Assembly (NCBI RefSeq): GCF_003957515.1
Contig: NZ_RQXW01000004.1
Span: 124,001-188,000 of the forward strand
Direction of reading: 5' to 3'
Source: Amphritea opalescens
GTDB taxonomy: Bacteria; Pseudomonadota; Gammaproteobacteria; Pseudomonadales; Balneatricaceae
DNA: 64,000 nucleotides
The first letter of the stretch is position 1. The number at the start of each line of letters is the position of its first letter. Of this stretch, positions 45,401 through 60,400 are shown one piece after another. The position numbers and the translations under genes are program-made. The notes beneath the pieces were generated by a model. That model worked only from the letters and a program-made list of their open reading frames with translations. It was not told the DNA's origin and ran no database searches.

Positions 45401-48400
45401 CTTCTGCTGTAATCTGCCCCACCAGAATACGATCATACTCATCGCCATCCTGATCAGTATCACCCTCTTTCACCGAATGGCGGATCACGATATTACGGAC
45501 ACCTTCAGCCAGATCATCATCGGGCGCGGTGACCGTCACCAACTGTGGAATAAACCAATTGGTACGATCGAACAATAGCGTGGTGGTGTCTTCGCTACCA
45601 TTCAAGGCAACGCCTTTACCACCCTGTTTTAATTCCAGTTCTGTCGCCAAAACGGCACTGGCAGTCACCCGTACAACATCCTGCGGTGCTCGGGTCAAAA
45701 CCACTTCATAGGTGTTATTGGTTTTATTGCGATCGGCTAAAACAACGCCGACGGTTTTCTCGTATGTACGTATTGATGAACCGACGGGACGAACAATAAC
45801 GCCGGCTTCATCATCGTCCATCACATCGACAGAGATGGTTTGGGTCAATGCCTGAAAGCGAGTATCGCCCGTGGTTAAGGTGTGTTCCAACAAGCCACTA
45901 TGGCCTTGTAGATCATCCGCCACCACGGTAATCGACTCACCGTCATTACCGCCAGCGGTATTAAAGGTGTCGCTGCCTAAGCCACCGATCAGGTTCAGAT
46001 CGAGGTTTTCACTGGTACTATATACATAGAAGTTATCATTACCTTCCATGCCATTAATAATTAACCGCTCAATGCCCTCAAAACCAATAAAGCGACCCGC
46101 TCCAAAAACGCCCTGTTCGGTAATGACATAATCATCACCAAACTCAGTCCCCAGAATAGTCACGGTATCTAAACCATCGCCGCCACGTATATTAACCGGC
46201 GCATTCATCGCGTAGTTGATGAAGTCAGCGCCCTGACCACCATTAATATTGGTAACCGGCGCGTTTTCATCATCGGGATCAACCAGTACGAAACTGCGAA
46301 CTAAGAAAGTATCGTTATCTTCATCACCGTTGAGATCAACAGAAGCGACATTGCGATAGACAATAAAGTTGTCCTCGCCAATACCGCCATTAAGAGACGT
46401 ATCATAGCTAATACCATTACTGATATAGCCCTGCGTTACCAAGGTTGTATCAAAATAATCCTCAGGCGCCAGACCAGATTCAACATTATTTCTAGCCGAA
46501 TTAAATACTTGACCCACTTGGAAGGTATCGTCACCGGCATCGCCATAAACCGACATCTTCGCAGTGGTGTCATCAAAGGTGAAGCTGTCATGTCCATCAC
46601 GACCATAGACATTGATTTCATCATTACTATCGATGTTGTAATTAACACGTTGAATAGGCGCACCGATCAGTGGGTTGCCATCGGCATCCACCTCTAGTGC
46701 AAAAATAGTATCCGGACGGAATAAAAAGTTATCCGCTTGGTCAGTACCCTGAATTGCGACCCGATCAAAACCGGTATCAGCCGCATCGTCATCAATACTA
46801 ATAACTGACTCACCTTCACCGGCTAGGCCAATGTAATACCAATCGGAGCCCGCTTCGCCGCGTAAGACGAGTTCACCAGCAATACCATTCAAATTGGTTT
46901 GCAAATCAGTAGCGTTGTAATTAACCCGAATCGTATCGTTATCGGCTCCCGCATTGACTTCAGCGTATGTGCCGGTATCAGACAGGGTGATGAAGTCATT
47001 ACCCTCACCCGAGTTCAATTGAATATTCTCCGCACCCGCGGCTGAAACAAAAAGCTTGTCGTCACCAGCACCGGTATTCACCGTAATGTCCGTTGCGTGA
47101 TGCAGGCTTTCAACCGAGACCTTATCAACAATAACCTGACTGTTGTCATTGGCATCATCGGCATTCAGGTTAAGTACTATGTCTTCTACACCGACCATGC
47201 GGACGGCATACTCCCCTAAGCCTTGCAGCGTATCGAAAGCGACAACATTCTCAACGGCGCCTTTACCGGTAACAAACTCATCGGTGACCACCAGCGTTTC
47301 GTTGATCGTCATGATTATTTCTACCGACTCGGCCAAATAGAAGCCATAGTCGTCTTGCACAGCATTGATATTTATCTCGTGATCCACGGCAGTGCCATTG
47401 ATATCACGGGTAATGATTAAGCCATCCAGCAACGGTGCTTCTACGTCAGTACGCAGAGCCTGCCCACCATCAAGGGTTTCGATTAAATGCGTAACGTTGG
47501 CATCGTTGAAGTCAAGATCGCCCAAGGCACCCTGGCCAACAGCAATAGCGTAATCCTTCCAGTTATCCGCGGTGAGATACACGCCGTCATCTAATTGATT
47601 GCTCGCCGCCACATCATTGGCACTGCTATCCTGATTAAAGCGACGTAGCGCAACCGCTTCCAGAATTTCTTCGTGCTGAGCACCAACCCCGTAGTAGGAA
47701 TAGCTGTAATAAGAATGATCCAGATTATCCACGATCTCTGCATACTGATTATTAAGCAGAATATCTTTACCCCGGGTCGCATCGGTATTACCCACCGTAC
47801 CACTAACCCAATTGACCCCTTCGATTCCTGAAGTATCTCCAACAGTGTAATGAATCGCCAGTACTTCACGGGTATCAATCTCACGGACAACGTTATAGTT
47901 GGTTTTACCGACTGTACTATCCGCCTGCGGGCCATCCCCATAACCATTATCATTACGTGTTAGTGCTTGCACATCATCAGCGTTAGGGTCTAAACGGCGA
48001 ACATACTCGCCCAACGACGCATTCCAATCATAAGCAGCATCCCAGGTTTCGTTATCCCAAATATTCTGAGAATATTCATAACTCGTTGATCGTATTGAGG
48101 TATCCAGTTGAGTCTGCTTATACACTCTAAGCGCAGAGTCAGAGGCGATGTCATAAACTCGACCACCCGGCAAACTGCCATCTTTCAATTGCGCACGGAC
48201 ACCGGACAGATCAAGATAGCTTCTCAAGCCTTCAAGGCGAGCCACAACATCGCTCTTCAGACTAGAAGAAGATATTTCATCCAGCATCGGGTCAATCAGC
48301 AAAGCATCCAATACATCGAGAGAGAAATCATAGGTGCTAATCAGGTTTTCACCCATTAGCTGCAGACCGCGCTTCACAAACCCATCTAAGCGATCAATAA

Positions 48401-51400
48401 AGGTCGTATCCGAGACAACGGGATTGGTGTTAGCCAATGCCGTGACAGCCGCCTGCAATGGGTTGAGGTACTCGAGTGCGGTAAACTCCTCAACCAACAA
48501 GTCTTTCGACAAGGTAACGCTGGCTTCGGCAACATCACCATTGAGTAGGTCATCCAGAACACCGACTTGGGTGTCGTTATGAGCGCGGATTAAAGCACTC
48601 TTCAAATCATCCGGCGTAAAGCCGGTACCATCGGTCAATTCTGCTAATTTGGTGAGATTAAAATCAAAATCAACCGTTTCTAATGCTTGTTTCTCTAGGG
48701 TTATATCCAAACCCGCGTTATCTCGCGCGTTAACGGTCACCGTATCAGTACCAGCACCACCCACAACTCGAACCAAGCCAGCAATACGCGACATATCGTA
48801 GTTTTCAGGCAATATCTTAAGTACGCTACGCTCAGGTAAATTATCAAATTTATACGCGGCAGTACCGGTCACCTCATCGGCGCTATAATCTTGCACGACG
48901 TTAATAGTCGTATCGCTTTCCTTCTTCGCCTCAACATCATAAAACAGCGAAATCATATCCCAGAACATATCTTTGCCAGGGGTTGTCCCTGCTACACCGA
49001 TACGATCGTTTGAAGCGTACTTCTCTTCGCCGACACCCGTCACCCCCTCCCAAGCCGTGGTATAGGTATAGTGATGCGTGCCAAAGAACCAGTAACTCGC
49101 CTGATGATAAACCGGCACATTACGCGTATATAGATCCGTCAAATACAGATCGGGGTCATAGCCCCAGTTATCAATCTCTGGGTCGTTATTAGATGAGCCT
49201 AAACGAACTCCATCACTTTGAATAATACTGCCGGTGACTGTCTGGCCTATTACCCAGTTTAAGTAGGTGCCGAAGAAAACATCATCCAGCGTGTTATTAC
49301 CGGCATTGATCGACCCCGTATCAGCGAGACTATTGAGCAGGTCAAAATCAATTTCATCCGGCAACGCTGGCGCGATCGCATGCCCCAATTCGCTAACTTT
49401 GACATCTTCGATCGGCGCGTAACTGGCGAAGTAATTTTCCCAATCGCCATCAGAGAAATTTTGTCCCCATTCTTGACCCGTAAAGTTCAACGCTTCTTCG
49501 AGCAAATTGGTATTTAGCACATAAGCATCAACGGCTGCGGTATTGTCCTGACGAACAGTGAATGTCCAGGAATCGAAGTTTTTCCTTTCGAGGCTAGACA
49601 AGCTGACGCCATTCACCGGGTAGTAGCGAGCCCGTTCAACACCCTGAGCGAAGAGCTTTAAAGCAACGGTTAAGTTAGCCTCAAATAACCGCCAATGGGC
49701 CTCATCAATAACAGGATTGGCATCTGCCTTCACCCATTTTTGGAAGAATGCTTCCCATGCGGCAGCATCAAAACTGTTTTCCCGCTTCGAAAAGACAACT
49801 TCATTATTAGTCACACTTTGCGCATCCAGTACGTCTTGCAACACATCCTGCTCAACCGTGTAAGTCGCATTGGATTCAGGATAGATAACTTCAAAGGTGT
49901 CTGCTGCACCACCGTAATTGATGTGGTCATCACCAGAACCCAAACTCAATAACAGTGTGATATCGGCATTCAAGCCATAGAGGTTAATAACATCCTCACC
50001 TGCCCCGGTGAGCAAAGCTAATCGCTCAATGCCGCTAACACCTTCAATTTTAAGGCCTGCACCATAGATGTACTGCTTATCGTTTTCGTCAGTGAAAATA
50101 TTAAACTCATCACCCTGACGTGTGCCCGATAGAATCAACGTATCGAAACCAGAACCACCATAAATAGACACACGATTATTCTGCACGTAGTTAATCATGG
50201 TGTCTTTTTCATCTTCGGCAGTGAGATTATTCTCATCGCCTGCGCCAGCAACAATACCGCCACCGCCGGTGTCATTTACCACACTTGAAGCCGATACCCC
50301 ACTTTGTAAATGGGATTTCAGGAAGAAGGTATCGTCATCCGCTTCACCGTATAAGGACAGCTGACCAATATTATGGTTAACCTCAAAATAGTCGTCGCCG
50401 ATACCGCCATAAAAGAAGCTATTGTCATTAACACCGGCGGTAATACCATTCAGCCCCTTGACCACCTCAATTAACTCGCCATGGCCATCATCAACAAAAT
50501 GCGTGTCAATAACCCGTCCGATTAAGAAGTTATCATCACCTTCATCACCAGAAACATTCAGAGAAGCCATCGTGCCATCGACAACGAAGGTATCGTTACC
50601 GCCGCCACCATGCACCAACACAGTACCTAGACCATCAGTGTAATAAACCCGTTGATAGAACTCTGGATCTGCCATTGAGATTGAGGGTGTCGTACTGGCA
50701 ATCGCATCCGCAATATCAACCGGTTTGTTGATCAGCGCGGCATTGTTCGATTGCAATACATAGAAATTGCCTTGGATATCTTGCGTCGCATCGTTAATGC
50801 TGACATACCAAGGATCGCGGCTAGTCCCCGTACCTTTTATGTTCAGCTCTCTGATGACATTCTCACCGCTCGCTGGGTCGATGAGCGACAACAGCGCCGC
50901 TTTAATAGCAGCTGCATCATCGGTGCTACTTAATAAGTCGGTTGTGAAACCATCGTAACTCAAGGTATAGCTGCCGGTTTGGCCCGGTAATATACTGTAA
51001 ACCTGAATCTCATTATCTTTGCGCTCGAACATAGCATCGATATCGGGCTTACCCGCTAGCAACGTATCACCCGTGCCATCTTCGGCCAAACGCTCGACAA
51101 ATGAGCGAATAACAGAGACCGAAGCCGCCGCGGCATCCGACACCTCAAAACGCATGAATTTTTCTTCTGACGTTTGCGGTGCGGTTATCAGCTCGATCAT
51201 CAGCGCATCGCCGCCCACCTCGGCCACGCGAGCCGTGATACCCGCATTCGCCAATGTAGTTTGTAGGCTGCTGGCCGTATCAGTGGTAAGGACATTGATG
51301 CTTATATTGTCATAGCTAAGCACAAAATCGCTCAACGCATCGGCTATTGAATCTCTCGCTCTCTCTAACAGTTGATACTGAGTATCGACATCTAGGTGGA

Positions 51401-54400
51401 ACAGATCATCCGCATCATCGGCACCGCGAATTTCTAACGTATCGCTCTCAGTGGCCCCCGTGCCACTGTCCATGATATGAACGTTTGACTGATCATCGAC
51501 AACCCCACTCAGGGTCGTCACATAGCTATCGGAACCAAAGCCACCGTCGAAATAGGCGCCTTTGGTAAAATCTAAAACGCCGTAGTTATTGCTGCTCGCC
51601 CCGCCGTATATTTCAAACTGCTCAAACACGCCAACGCTGGTTTCATCTTCATACACAGCAACGTCTTCTGTCGGATCAAGCAATGATTGCTGCTGGCCTG
51701 TTACCTTGAATGAATCATCCGACAAGCTGAAGTTCAAATCACGTTGTTCTATCAAGGTGTCAATGTCATTATCATCAAGATCGACATCTTCAAAGATATC
51801 GGTACCACGGCCACCCGTAATAACATCATTGCCCTCACCGCCATTGATACGATCGTTATATTGACTCCCGATTAAACGATCATCTCCGTCACCACCGCTG
51901 AGGCCAAGGTTATCCACCGCACGGGACAGTATGACCGAATCAGAATTAATAGTGTTGCCCAGAATATTCTCTTCATTTGGACTAAAGCCGGCAATAATGA
52001 AATCGTCACCGCCCAAGGCATTAATATTAATGGTGTCGAATTTATCGGTGGTATCCGCTTCATCCGCTTTGCGATCGATGCCGCGAATCGTGATCGTTAC
52101 TTGACGTTCGCTGAGGTTATCCGCTTCGGTTAAATCAACCCGACGGTGAACAACCTGCACAGTATCGGTATTTTTCTGCAGGATAGGATCGAGGCTCGCA
52201 TCAACAAGACCGGTGTCTTGCAGCTCGTGACCGACCGTAAAGTAATCTCGGATACTGGCATCATCGCCACCTTCAATTAACACGCTATCGTTAGCGTTAT
52301 CGGTATTGTAGGTAGGATCTTCAAACCAATCAGTGCCTCCGTCCAGTACAGCTTCACCACCACCGTCAGGGATCGACCACGTTGGCTTCTCAATCATACG
52401 GGGTACATTTTGCTCAATGGTCTGGAACGATGATAAATATCCCTCAGCCGTGCCTGTCGATGAGTTAAGCGGTAACACGGCGTAATCACCGGCACCATCG
52501 AGCTCAATGTTCCAGTTACCTGCAGTGTCCACCCGCTCGATAACTTTGTAGCTGGATGAAATATTATCAATCAGTGCCTGTACACCTGGACCGCTGAAAT
52601 CATAGGTTTGAGTGATCGGTGTCTGTGATGAGAACCCGTTTAACTCAATAGTAAACATCGTATTTCGGCTTAAACCATCACCAGCAACAATGATCTGCGT
52701 CGCCACACCCAATTGATCAACAGCACTCCAAGCACCAAACTGAGCTTCGAGATCCGTAACAACCGCATTCGCGGCCGCAGTCATTGCAACGCTATCTCCT
52801 GCGGCTTTAGCTGCGTTCAGCGCGGTCAAATCAACCGTAATTGAAGCATAGTCTGGGTGAGTAAAGGTTGTGCTGGAAACACCCAAAGGCAGCGTCATTT
52901 GGACATTAATGTCCTGCGCTACCGTTAACTTATCAATTAAACCGCCCCCTGCAGGGTTGACCATAATGGCCTGACTCGCGGCATTGACAAGCTCTATCCT
53001 GAAAACGCTAGTTTCATCATAAACAACGACATTTATGCCAGCGTTAATCAAAGCCGTTTGCAAACCCGCCGCCGTTAGATCGGCGGCCTTTAGTTCAACA
53101 CTAAAATCACCGTAATACAGATAAGTCCCGGCAACAACATCTGCCTTATCGATGTATTGCTGCTGTTTGTTATCAGCCGTATTTACATCCGCTTTAACTT
53201 CCATATTCTGGATATTAATAAAGCGTTCGAATACATAGTTAGCACCGCTATTCTGGTCTGCATCAATGATGGCAACGGTCCATGGGTCATTTTCAATACC
53301 CGTACCACCGACCCAAACATCGGTAATGGTATCAAGCGTTTCAAGATACAACTCCACTTCAAGCGCGCTCATATCACGCTGTAAGACTACCGACTCGCCG
53401 TTGTAGGAGAAATAAGCATGATCCTGCCAGTCTTCCAGATACAACGTTTGTGTCGCAGCAACGCCGTTGCTCAAATCTCGTGAGAACGCAGTTGAAGCCT
53501 GAATGACCGAACTGTTCAATGTGTATTGGTCGGAACGTAACTGCAGATATGAACCATCATCCGACCGTTCTGCTTGCAAGAAAGTAACCTGCCAGGGATC
53601 GGAAACCGCGCCTGTTCCTGTGACATGCACGTCATCAATTGAATCAAATTTCTCTAACGTCGTTTCTATCGCTGCAGCGCTCAACACACTGAGATCAATC
53701 GCTTTATCACCATACCAAAGCGAAACAGGGCCGCCAGCCAACGTGAGGTTCTGAACCCGCCCAGCATTTTCCAACACCTGTGACTCAATACTGGCTTGAT
53801 CAACAACCGCAACAGACGAGATTTCAGCCAACTTCATCACGTCATAAGAGATATTACTCGCATCCAGAGGCGAGAACGTCATCGTCCAGTCAGGGTCACC
53901 CAAACCATCGACCGCTTGAACAACCGCCACCGTTGATGCCCTTAGAGCATCTATGCCATCAAATGCAGCCAAAATATCGGCCTCGCTCATACTGCGATTC
54001 AATAACACTTTCTCTGTACCGTACCAGACCATCGCTGTGTCAGTACTAAAGTTGAGTTTCTGCTCACCATTAGTGAAACTGTACACCGCATCTGCGGGAT
54101 CGCTAACGCCGTCAACATAGCTTGGGTTTTCTAACGTTGTAGTACTAGCCGGAACTACCAATGCATCAGCGATATGCTCTGATACAGTCAGGCTCAAACC
54201 AAAGAAGTCACCCTGCCCATCCGTGGCAGCATCCAATAATTGTACAACCCACTGACCGGGCTCAGAACCCGAGACCGCTTTAACCGCACTAATATCGGGA
54301 TGGTTTAGCAGTGCTGCTTCGATGGCGTTAGCCGTGGCTTGTGCTAATGTCACCGTTTCTGAGGCTTGCAGATCTAAGGAGATCGCTACCGTCTGACTGT

Positions 54401-57400
54401 TATAGGCGAATTCAGCGGCAAAAGCATTGGCGGGAATAGTGAGCGCCTGACGATCATTAGCTGGGAAAACCACATGGTCAGTCAGCGTCGAAGATATCGC
54501 CGTTTGTGTGCTGACGCCAGAGACACTGTCCACTAACTCAAAATTCAAGAGACTATAGTTACCATCAGCATCAGTAATAGCATCCAGTATTTGGACAACC
54601 CAACTGCCGGCAGTATCACCCTCAGTCACGACCACATCATCAATACCGAAATGCGCTAACAATGCCTGTTCTATGGACGCTTGCGTATCATCAGCATCGA
54701 CGGTCACCGTGCCGCCACCGTAGCTGACAGCCGTTATTTTGCTACTCGCAGGAAGCGTAAATGACTGCTCGATATTAGTCGGAAGATTAATATCATCACC
54801 CAATACCGTTGTTTTAGTGATGATTCCAGCGTCTAAGACATTACCACCGACAACAAATTCGAGGGTATGGAAGTTACCATCCACACCTTTGGTGGCTTCA
54901 TCCGCCGACCCAGACGGGTTATCAGAGTTATCAGAGAAGCGAATCAACCAAGGATTATTCGTCGTTCCCTGTCCACTCACGCCCACACTGTCGGCAGGAA
55001 TATCGGTCAGGCTTTCGAGTGCAGTCTGCACTTCGTCTGTTGTCATTAATGACGATACAGCAACACCTTCGTTGTTGTACCAAACAATACCATTCACCTC
55101 CACAGGTGCGTCTTCGTTGTAATCCAGCACATCAAAGGCCAACAGCTGCGCACCATTGCGTGGGACTTCACTCATGGTATCGGTGATGGTGGTGACATCA
55201 GGGGTATGATCAGTATTCGACAAATAGTCAGCACCCACCACATCCAGATGATACAGATACTGCTGCGCACGCGTATCGTCACGCTCAGTCATTGGGCCGC
55301 TATGCTTCTGCACTAAATACTGATGCGCCAGAACTAAATAGTTACTGTTCAAATCAGTGGTCGCACCGTCAAAGGTAATCACCCATGGGTTCGCTTGCGT
55401 ACCATGAGTGCTTTCAGTTGCCGCTGCGGCAGGCGTAACAGTCACGTTACCCACGCCGATAGCGGTTATAGACTCAAGTGCAGCTTGCACCTCTGCGGCA
55501 CTCATACCGGCAGTAATCGTTGCTGAATTGCCCGCTGTACGGCCGTCGTCGGCTTTGGTCTCATCGTAACCGTAAAACAGCGTCACGTTATCCAGCCCGT
55601 CAGCCAACCATAGTTCTTGCTGGTTATTTTCAGGTGACGACGCTAAATAATCGGCAACATTGACAATCGATTCGAGTACCGGGGCACCATTGGAGGTGGT
55701 CAGATACTGGCCTCCCTCTTGTAAATCGAAACGATAGAAGTATTCGCCCTGACGCACATTGGTGATGTAGCTCTGAGGTTCTACCGGCACATAAATAACG
55801 TTGCCATTAGAGTCTTTGACCGCATCCCCGTTGTCATCCAACTGAGGAGTTTGTGCAAGGAAGGCGGAGTAATCCGCAGGATAAACCTGATAGTTACCGT
55901 CAACATCACGGTCTGGCTGCCATTCTCGTGCTTTATCCTGACCTAGAGTGATATCGACACTGAGCAACCCAGTATCCATCAAATCGCCAATGGTGATGTC
56001 ATCACTTTCTTTCTGAGTATCGAGTTTTAATGACTCGATATCATCCATAATAATATAATCAGACGCATAATCGATGGTTAATTTAGCCCGGGTATCTTTG
56101 GTCACCCCATCGGCTAAGAAAAGCGCTGCATTGAGCTTACGTAGATCGACATGACTAGCATCGTCATTCACCGTGATATCAAAGCTATCGGTACCCAAGC
56201 CGCCCAGCATAACCAGATTGGCGCCGGCCGCTAACGGTGCATAATTCCAGACCACGGTATCATCACCATCACCGGCATCAACATTAACGGAGCCGGTGCC
56301 AGCATTAATGATATCGTCTCCAGCATTACCCTGAATATCATTCACCCCACCCAGAATAGGATTACCGTCATCATCGACACCACCCACCGATATCTCATCA
56401 TTACCGGCACCACCTCTGATAGTGTTATCGCCTAAGCCACCGTCAATGTAATCACCAAACTGGGTTCTAAACTGTGAGTTTTCTTTAGTCACCGTTAAAG
56501 CAGCCCCGCCCGCACCGTCAGTTGGCATCCCTTGATCGTTATAATGGGCGTAAGGCGTACCATCCAATTGATAGATTGGCGTTAACCGTAGATTGCCATC
56601 CGGATCGGTAAAGGTCGCTATATCAGTGCTTATATTTTCATCGCCACCTTCAACATAATCATTACCACCATACGTGGCGATGGTATCGAAACCGTCACCA
56701 CCAAAGACGCGATCGTGACCTTCACCGGTAAAGATAATGTCATCACCGGCATTACCCCGAACCGTTAAGCCGTCGTAAGCAAAATTTTCACCGGTCACCA
56801 CCACCTGATCATTACCGTCACCGGTGACGATTTCATAAGTATCATTAGCATTACCGGAGCCGAAATAACCCGCATCGACAGAGATAACATCATCTTCAAC
56901 CCCTGCTACCAATGCAGCACCGCTATTCGCACCACCACTGATATACAAACCGGCCAAGATCTCCGTATTCTCAGTATCGGCAATCATCTCAATGAAGTCG
57001 CTGCCACCGCCGAGCTCCACATCAATATAATCGACTCGACCATTTAAGCGTTTTAAGCTATACCGGTCGTTACCGGAGGTGCCCGCAATCGTTAATGTGC
57101 TGACATTTTTAGCAAGATAGACCTCGGCCACAAGCCCGGTACTCACAACAATAATATCTTCACCCGGGTTGTCACTTTTCAAGGTACGTATACGATCACG
57201 CAGCGCGGTTTCTTCCGCTTTGGTGTAATACTCCGTATCGAGATATCCCTCTTCTGACAGCTTCTGTAGGGTTAAATCGATATCCGGCGTAATAACATCA
57301 ACCGTATAATTGTGAGCATCAGCATCCGCACCTTTGTCATAACTTAAGATCAGGTTACCCGTGCTTTGGTCATCATTCTCCCAAGAAGCGATATGGTCCG

Positions 57401-60400
57401 GCGCGTGATGAATACACTCCAGCTCGAACGTTGCCAACACTTGATTCACAAAACGGTTACGCGCTTCGAACAGGGTGATCTTACTGATACCGGCATCAAT
57501 CCCGACCCATAAGAAAGCTTCTAAAAATAGGTTGAGTGAACCCGTCATATCAAACAGACATTGCGGGCCATGGGTGATACGTTCAATCAGTTCGGAGCCA
57601 TAAAGCTTGCCATCACCGACCGGCAAGTCGTCGAGGAAGTTGGTTTCCATATCGTTAAGATCAAAACCAATAATCGCTTCAATGCCTCCTTTAACGCCCG
57701 CCTCAACTAGACCACCAAGCCCCAAACTAGCGATAACACCGACCGCAGCGCGCAGTGTTACTTCAGCTTGATCCTCAACGGTATTTTCAATGCCGTGATC
57801 ATCTAAATAGAAACCATTAAATAAGCGCCAGGTTTCAGCCACATCAAAATCGGTTTCCATCCATTCACGGAATCCACGGGTATCAAAGCCAAAATCAAAG
57901 TTAGTGCTGGCACCAATTTCGCCGAAAAAGCCGACATTGAAACCCGGATAAACGGGAAAGGTTTTCTGATATTCAAAAAACAGATCCAAATCAGGTAAGT
58001 CGTACCAAAACAGATCGACTTCGCCACGACCGGTAATAAATTGCAGCAAACTGGCAGGATCTTCCAGAATCGGAATTCTGAAGTTCTTCTGTCCTGCGGG
58101 GTTACCAAAGGTGGCCCGATTATTAGTTGACGACTGATTGGTACTGGATGTGCCACCCTCTACACCCTCTTGTGACGGACCGGCAATGGTTGACGCATGA
58201 GAACCAAGCTGTGCATTACGGTCAGCTTCCGATTTAGCTCCGGCGATATTTTGTGATGTGACGGCCGCGGATGTATCCGTCGCATAGCCACCGGTTAAAT
58301 TAAAATCACCAAAATCGATATAACCGGCCGATTTTAATGTTTGTGCTTTCTCTAAGAAGTCGATGGTAGCGGCCAGCGCAGCGATCACTTTCTTCGCGGT
58401 ATCAACGGTTGTGGCTGGCAAACGAAGGTAAGCAATATCTAGAATCTTAAGCTTAGCCACACCCATATCGATCTCGGTATTGAGCAGATCGATAACCGGC
58501 TTAAGAGGCAAAATAATATCGGCAATGGTCTCGAAAGTATCGCCGAGGAAGCTTTCAAACACCGAGCCTGCGTCTAAGCGTACATTTTGTAGAGTGATAT
58601 TCGGATCGCCAAACGAAATACTCGCACCACTCGTCGTAGATAGTGAGCCGCTGGCTAAATCTTGGTAGTAAACGATGGTGGTATCGATAGATGGCAACAC
58701 ATCGGCAGCCGACGTTGATACCTTAGTAAACAGCTTCGCCTCAGCATAGGCATTGGCGTTGATAACCAATTCAACTTTTTCGCCTAACTCCAAACGCCCA
58801 TCAGCAGCGACGGTTCCGGTTTTCCCACCTATATCTTTAATATCAAAACCGAAGTGGCCGCTAATGCCTGCACCTTTGTCATTGATGACATTGCCCGCCG
58901 CATCATATTGCAGCACTTCACCAGCCGTTTGGTCAGTCACATCAACCTTTAGGAAGCCCAATGTCCCCTGTGCAGTGGAACCATTTTTAAGACGTGCATC
59001 GACATCGAGCGCAATCTCTTCACCCTTCGCGTTAATACCCGATGTATCGAGGAACAGGCCAAAATCTGGTCCACTACCTACCGCCGCCATATTACCTAAG
59101 CCAATCCCCAAGCCCATCAGGTAATCAATTTCAGCAATTAAAGCGGCATCAATATCTAAGCCTAAACCGGGCATACCCACAGTGAAATCAACCGGAAGTT
59201 CACCATCAACCAACACACCGCCAAACTTGATATCGAAGCTTAATAAGCCATTAGCTGAGAAGGTTAACTCAATATCATCTGCACTGGTGGGTAAGCGTGT
59301 TTTAATCTTGCCGTTTTCATCATATTGAACGGCGCCGGAAGCATCTAACAATGGCACCACAAAGGAGAACAGTGGGCTATTGATGGTTTTCAGCCCGTCA
59401 TAAAGCCCTTGGCGGACCTCATTGAGCAATGTTTCAAAAACTTTGCCGCCGACCGCCTCAAGATCTTGTAATTTTTTGCCTAACCCGTTGATATAACCGC
59501 TGGCATCTTTTTCACCCAGCACACTGGTTTCAATGCTACGCAGGCTATTCGCCAGATCATCAAACGGTTCACCGCCCACCAGCGGCAGTTCGATATTATC
59601 GATGCCGTTAGCCACTTCGTTGATCGCTGAGAACGCACCCTCCAGACCTTCCCGAACCGTTTTCGGATCATTCAACAGATCCAATAACAGTACGATAACA
59701 TCGAAATTCATATCGAACTTCGGCAGGTTATAATCGAAGGTACTCACAAAGTTCTGACTTTGATCGATACTAAATGCTGCTTTGGCAAATAGGACGTTAT
59801 CCGCAACGCCATCAGCATCAAGGTCTTTATCTGTTCCGCCCAGAGGCAGTGCTTCAATCGGGAAGAACATCGGTAGGTTCAGGTCAGCAGAACCAAAAGC
59901 CGAGGCTTGGAAACCATCTGTCACTTCGGTTAAATCTAGATAGCCGTTACCATTCGCGTCAGCGCTAGGATTGCCCATATTGGCGTAAAAACCTAAATCG
60001 ATATTAGCACTACCCTGTTTGCCCAACAGACCGATGGTGCCCAACGCGCCTGCGTCAAAGCCTAGCTCAATATCGAGATCGTCAACCCCGCCATGCAATG
60101 AAGCATGGATACCTGTCATTTCATCGATGTAAAAAATCGGTGTACGTACATCGCTTAAATCAAAGCCAAAGCCGAGATCTAAGCCAGCTTCAGCCCTCAG
60201 ATCTATTTTCGCATTCGCTTCCACATTGATGGCATCTAAGGCACCGGCCGACAGGCCTAACCATGTGTCTAAACCAAGATCATCAATATCGAGTGCGAGG
60301 TCGAACTCTTTTTCCGCAATCAGGTCTAGGTTTAGATCGAAATCAAACGCTGAATTGAGATAACTCATATCAACCATGTCGGCGTCTGAGGCAATACCCA

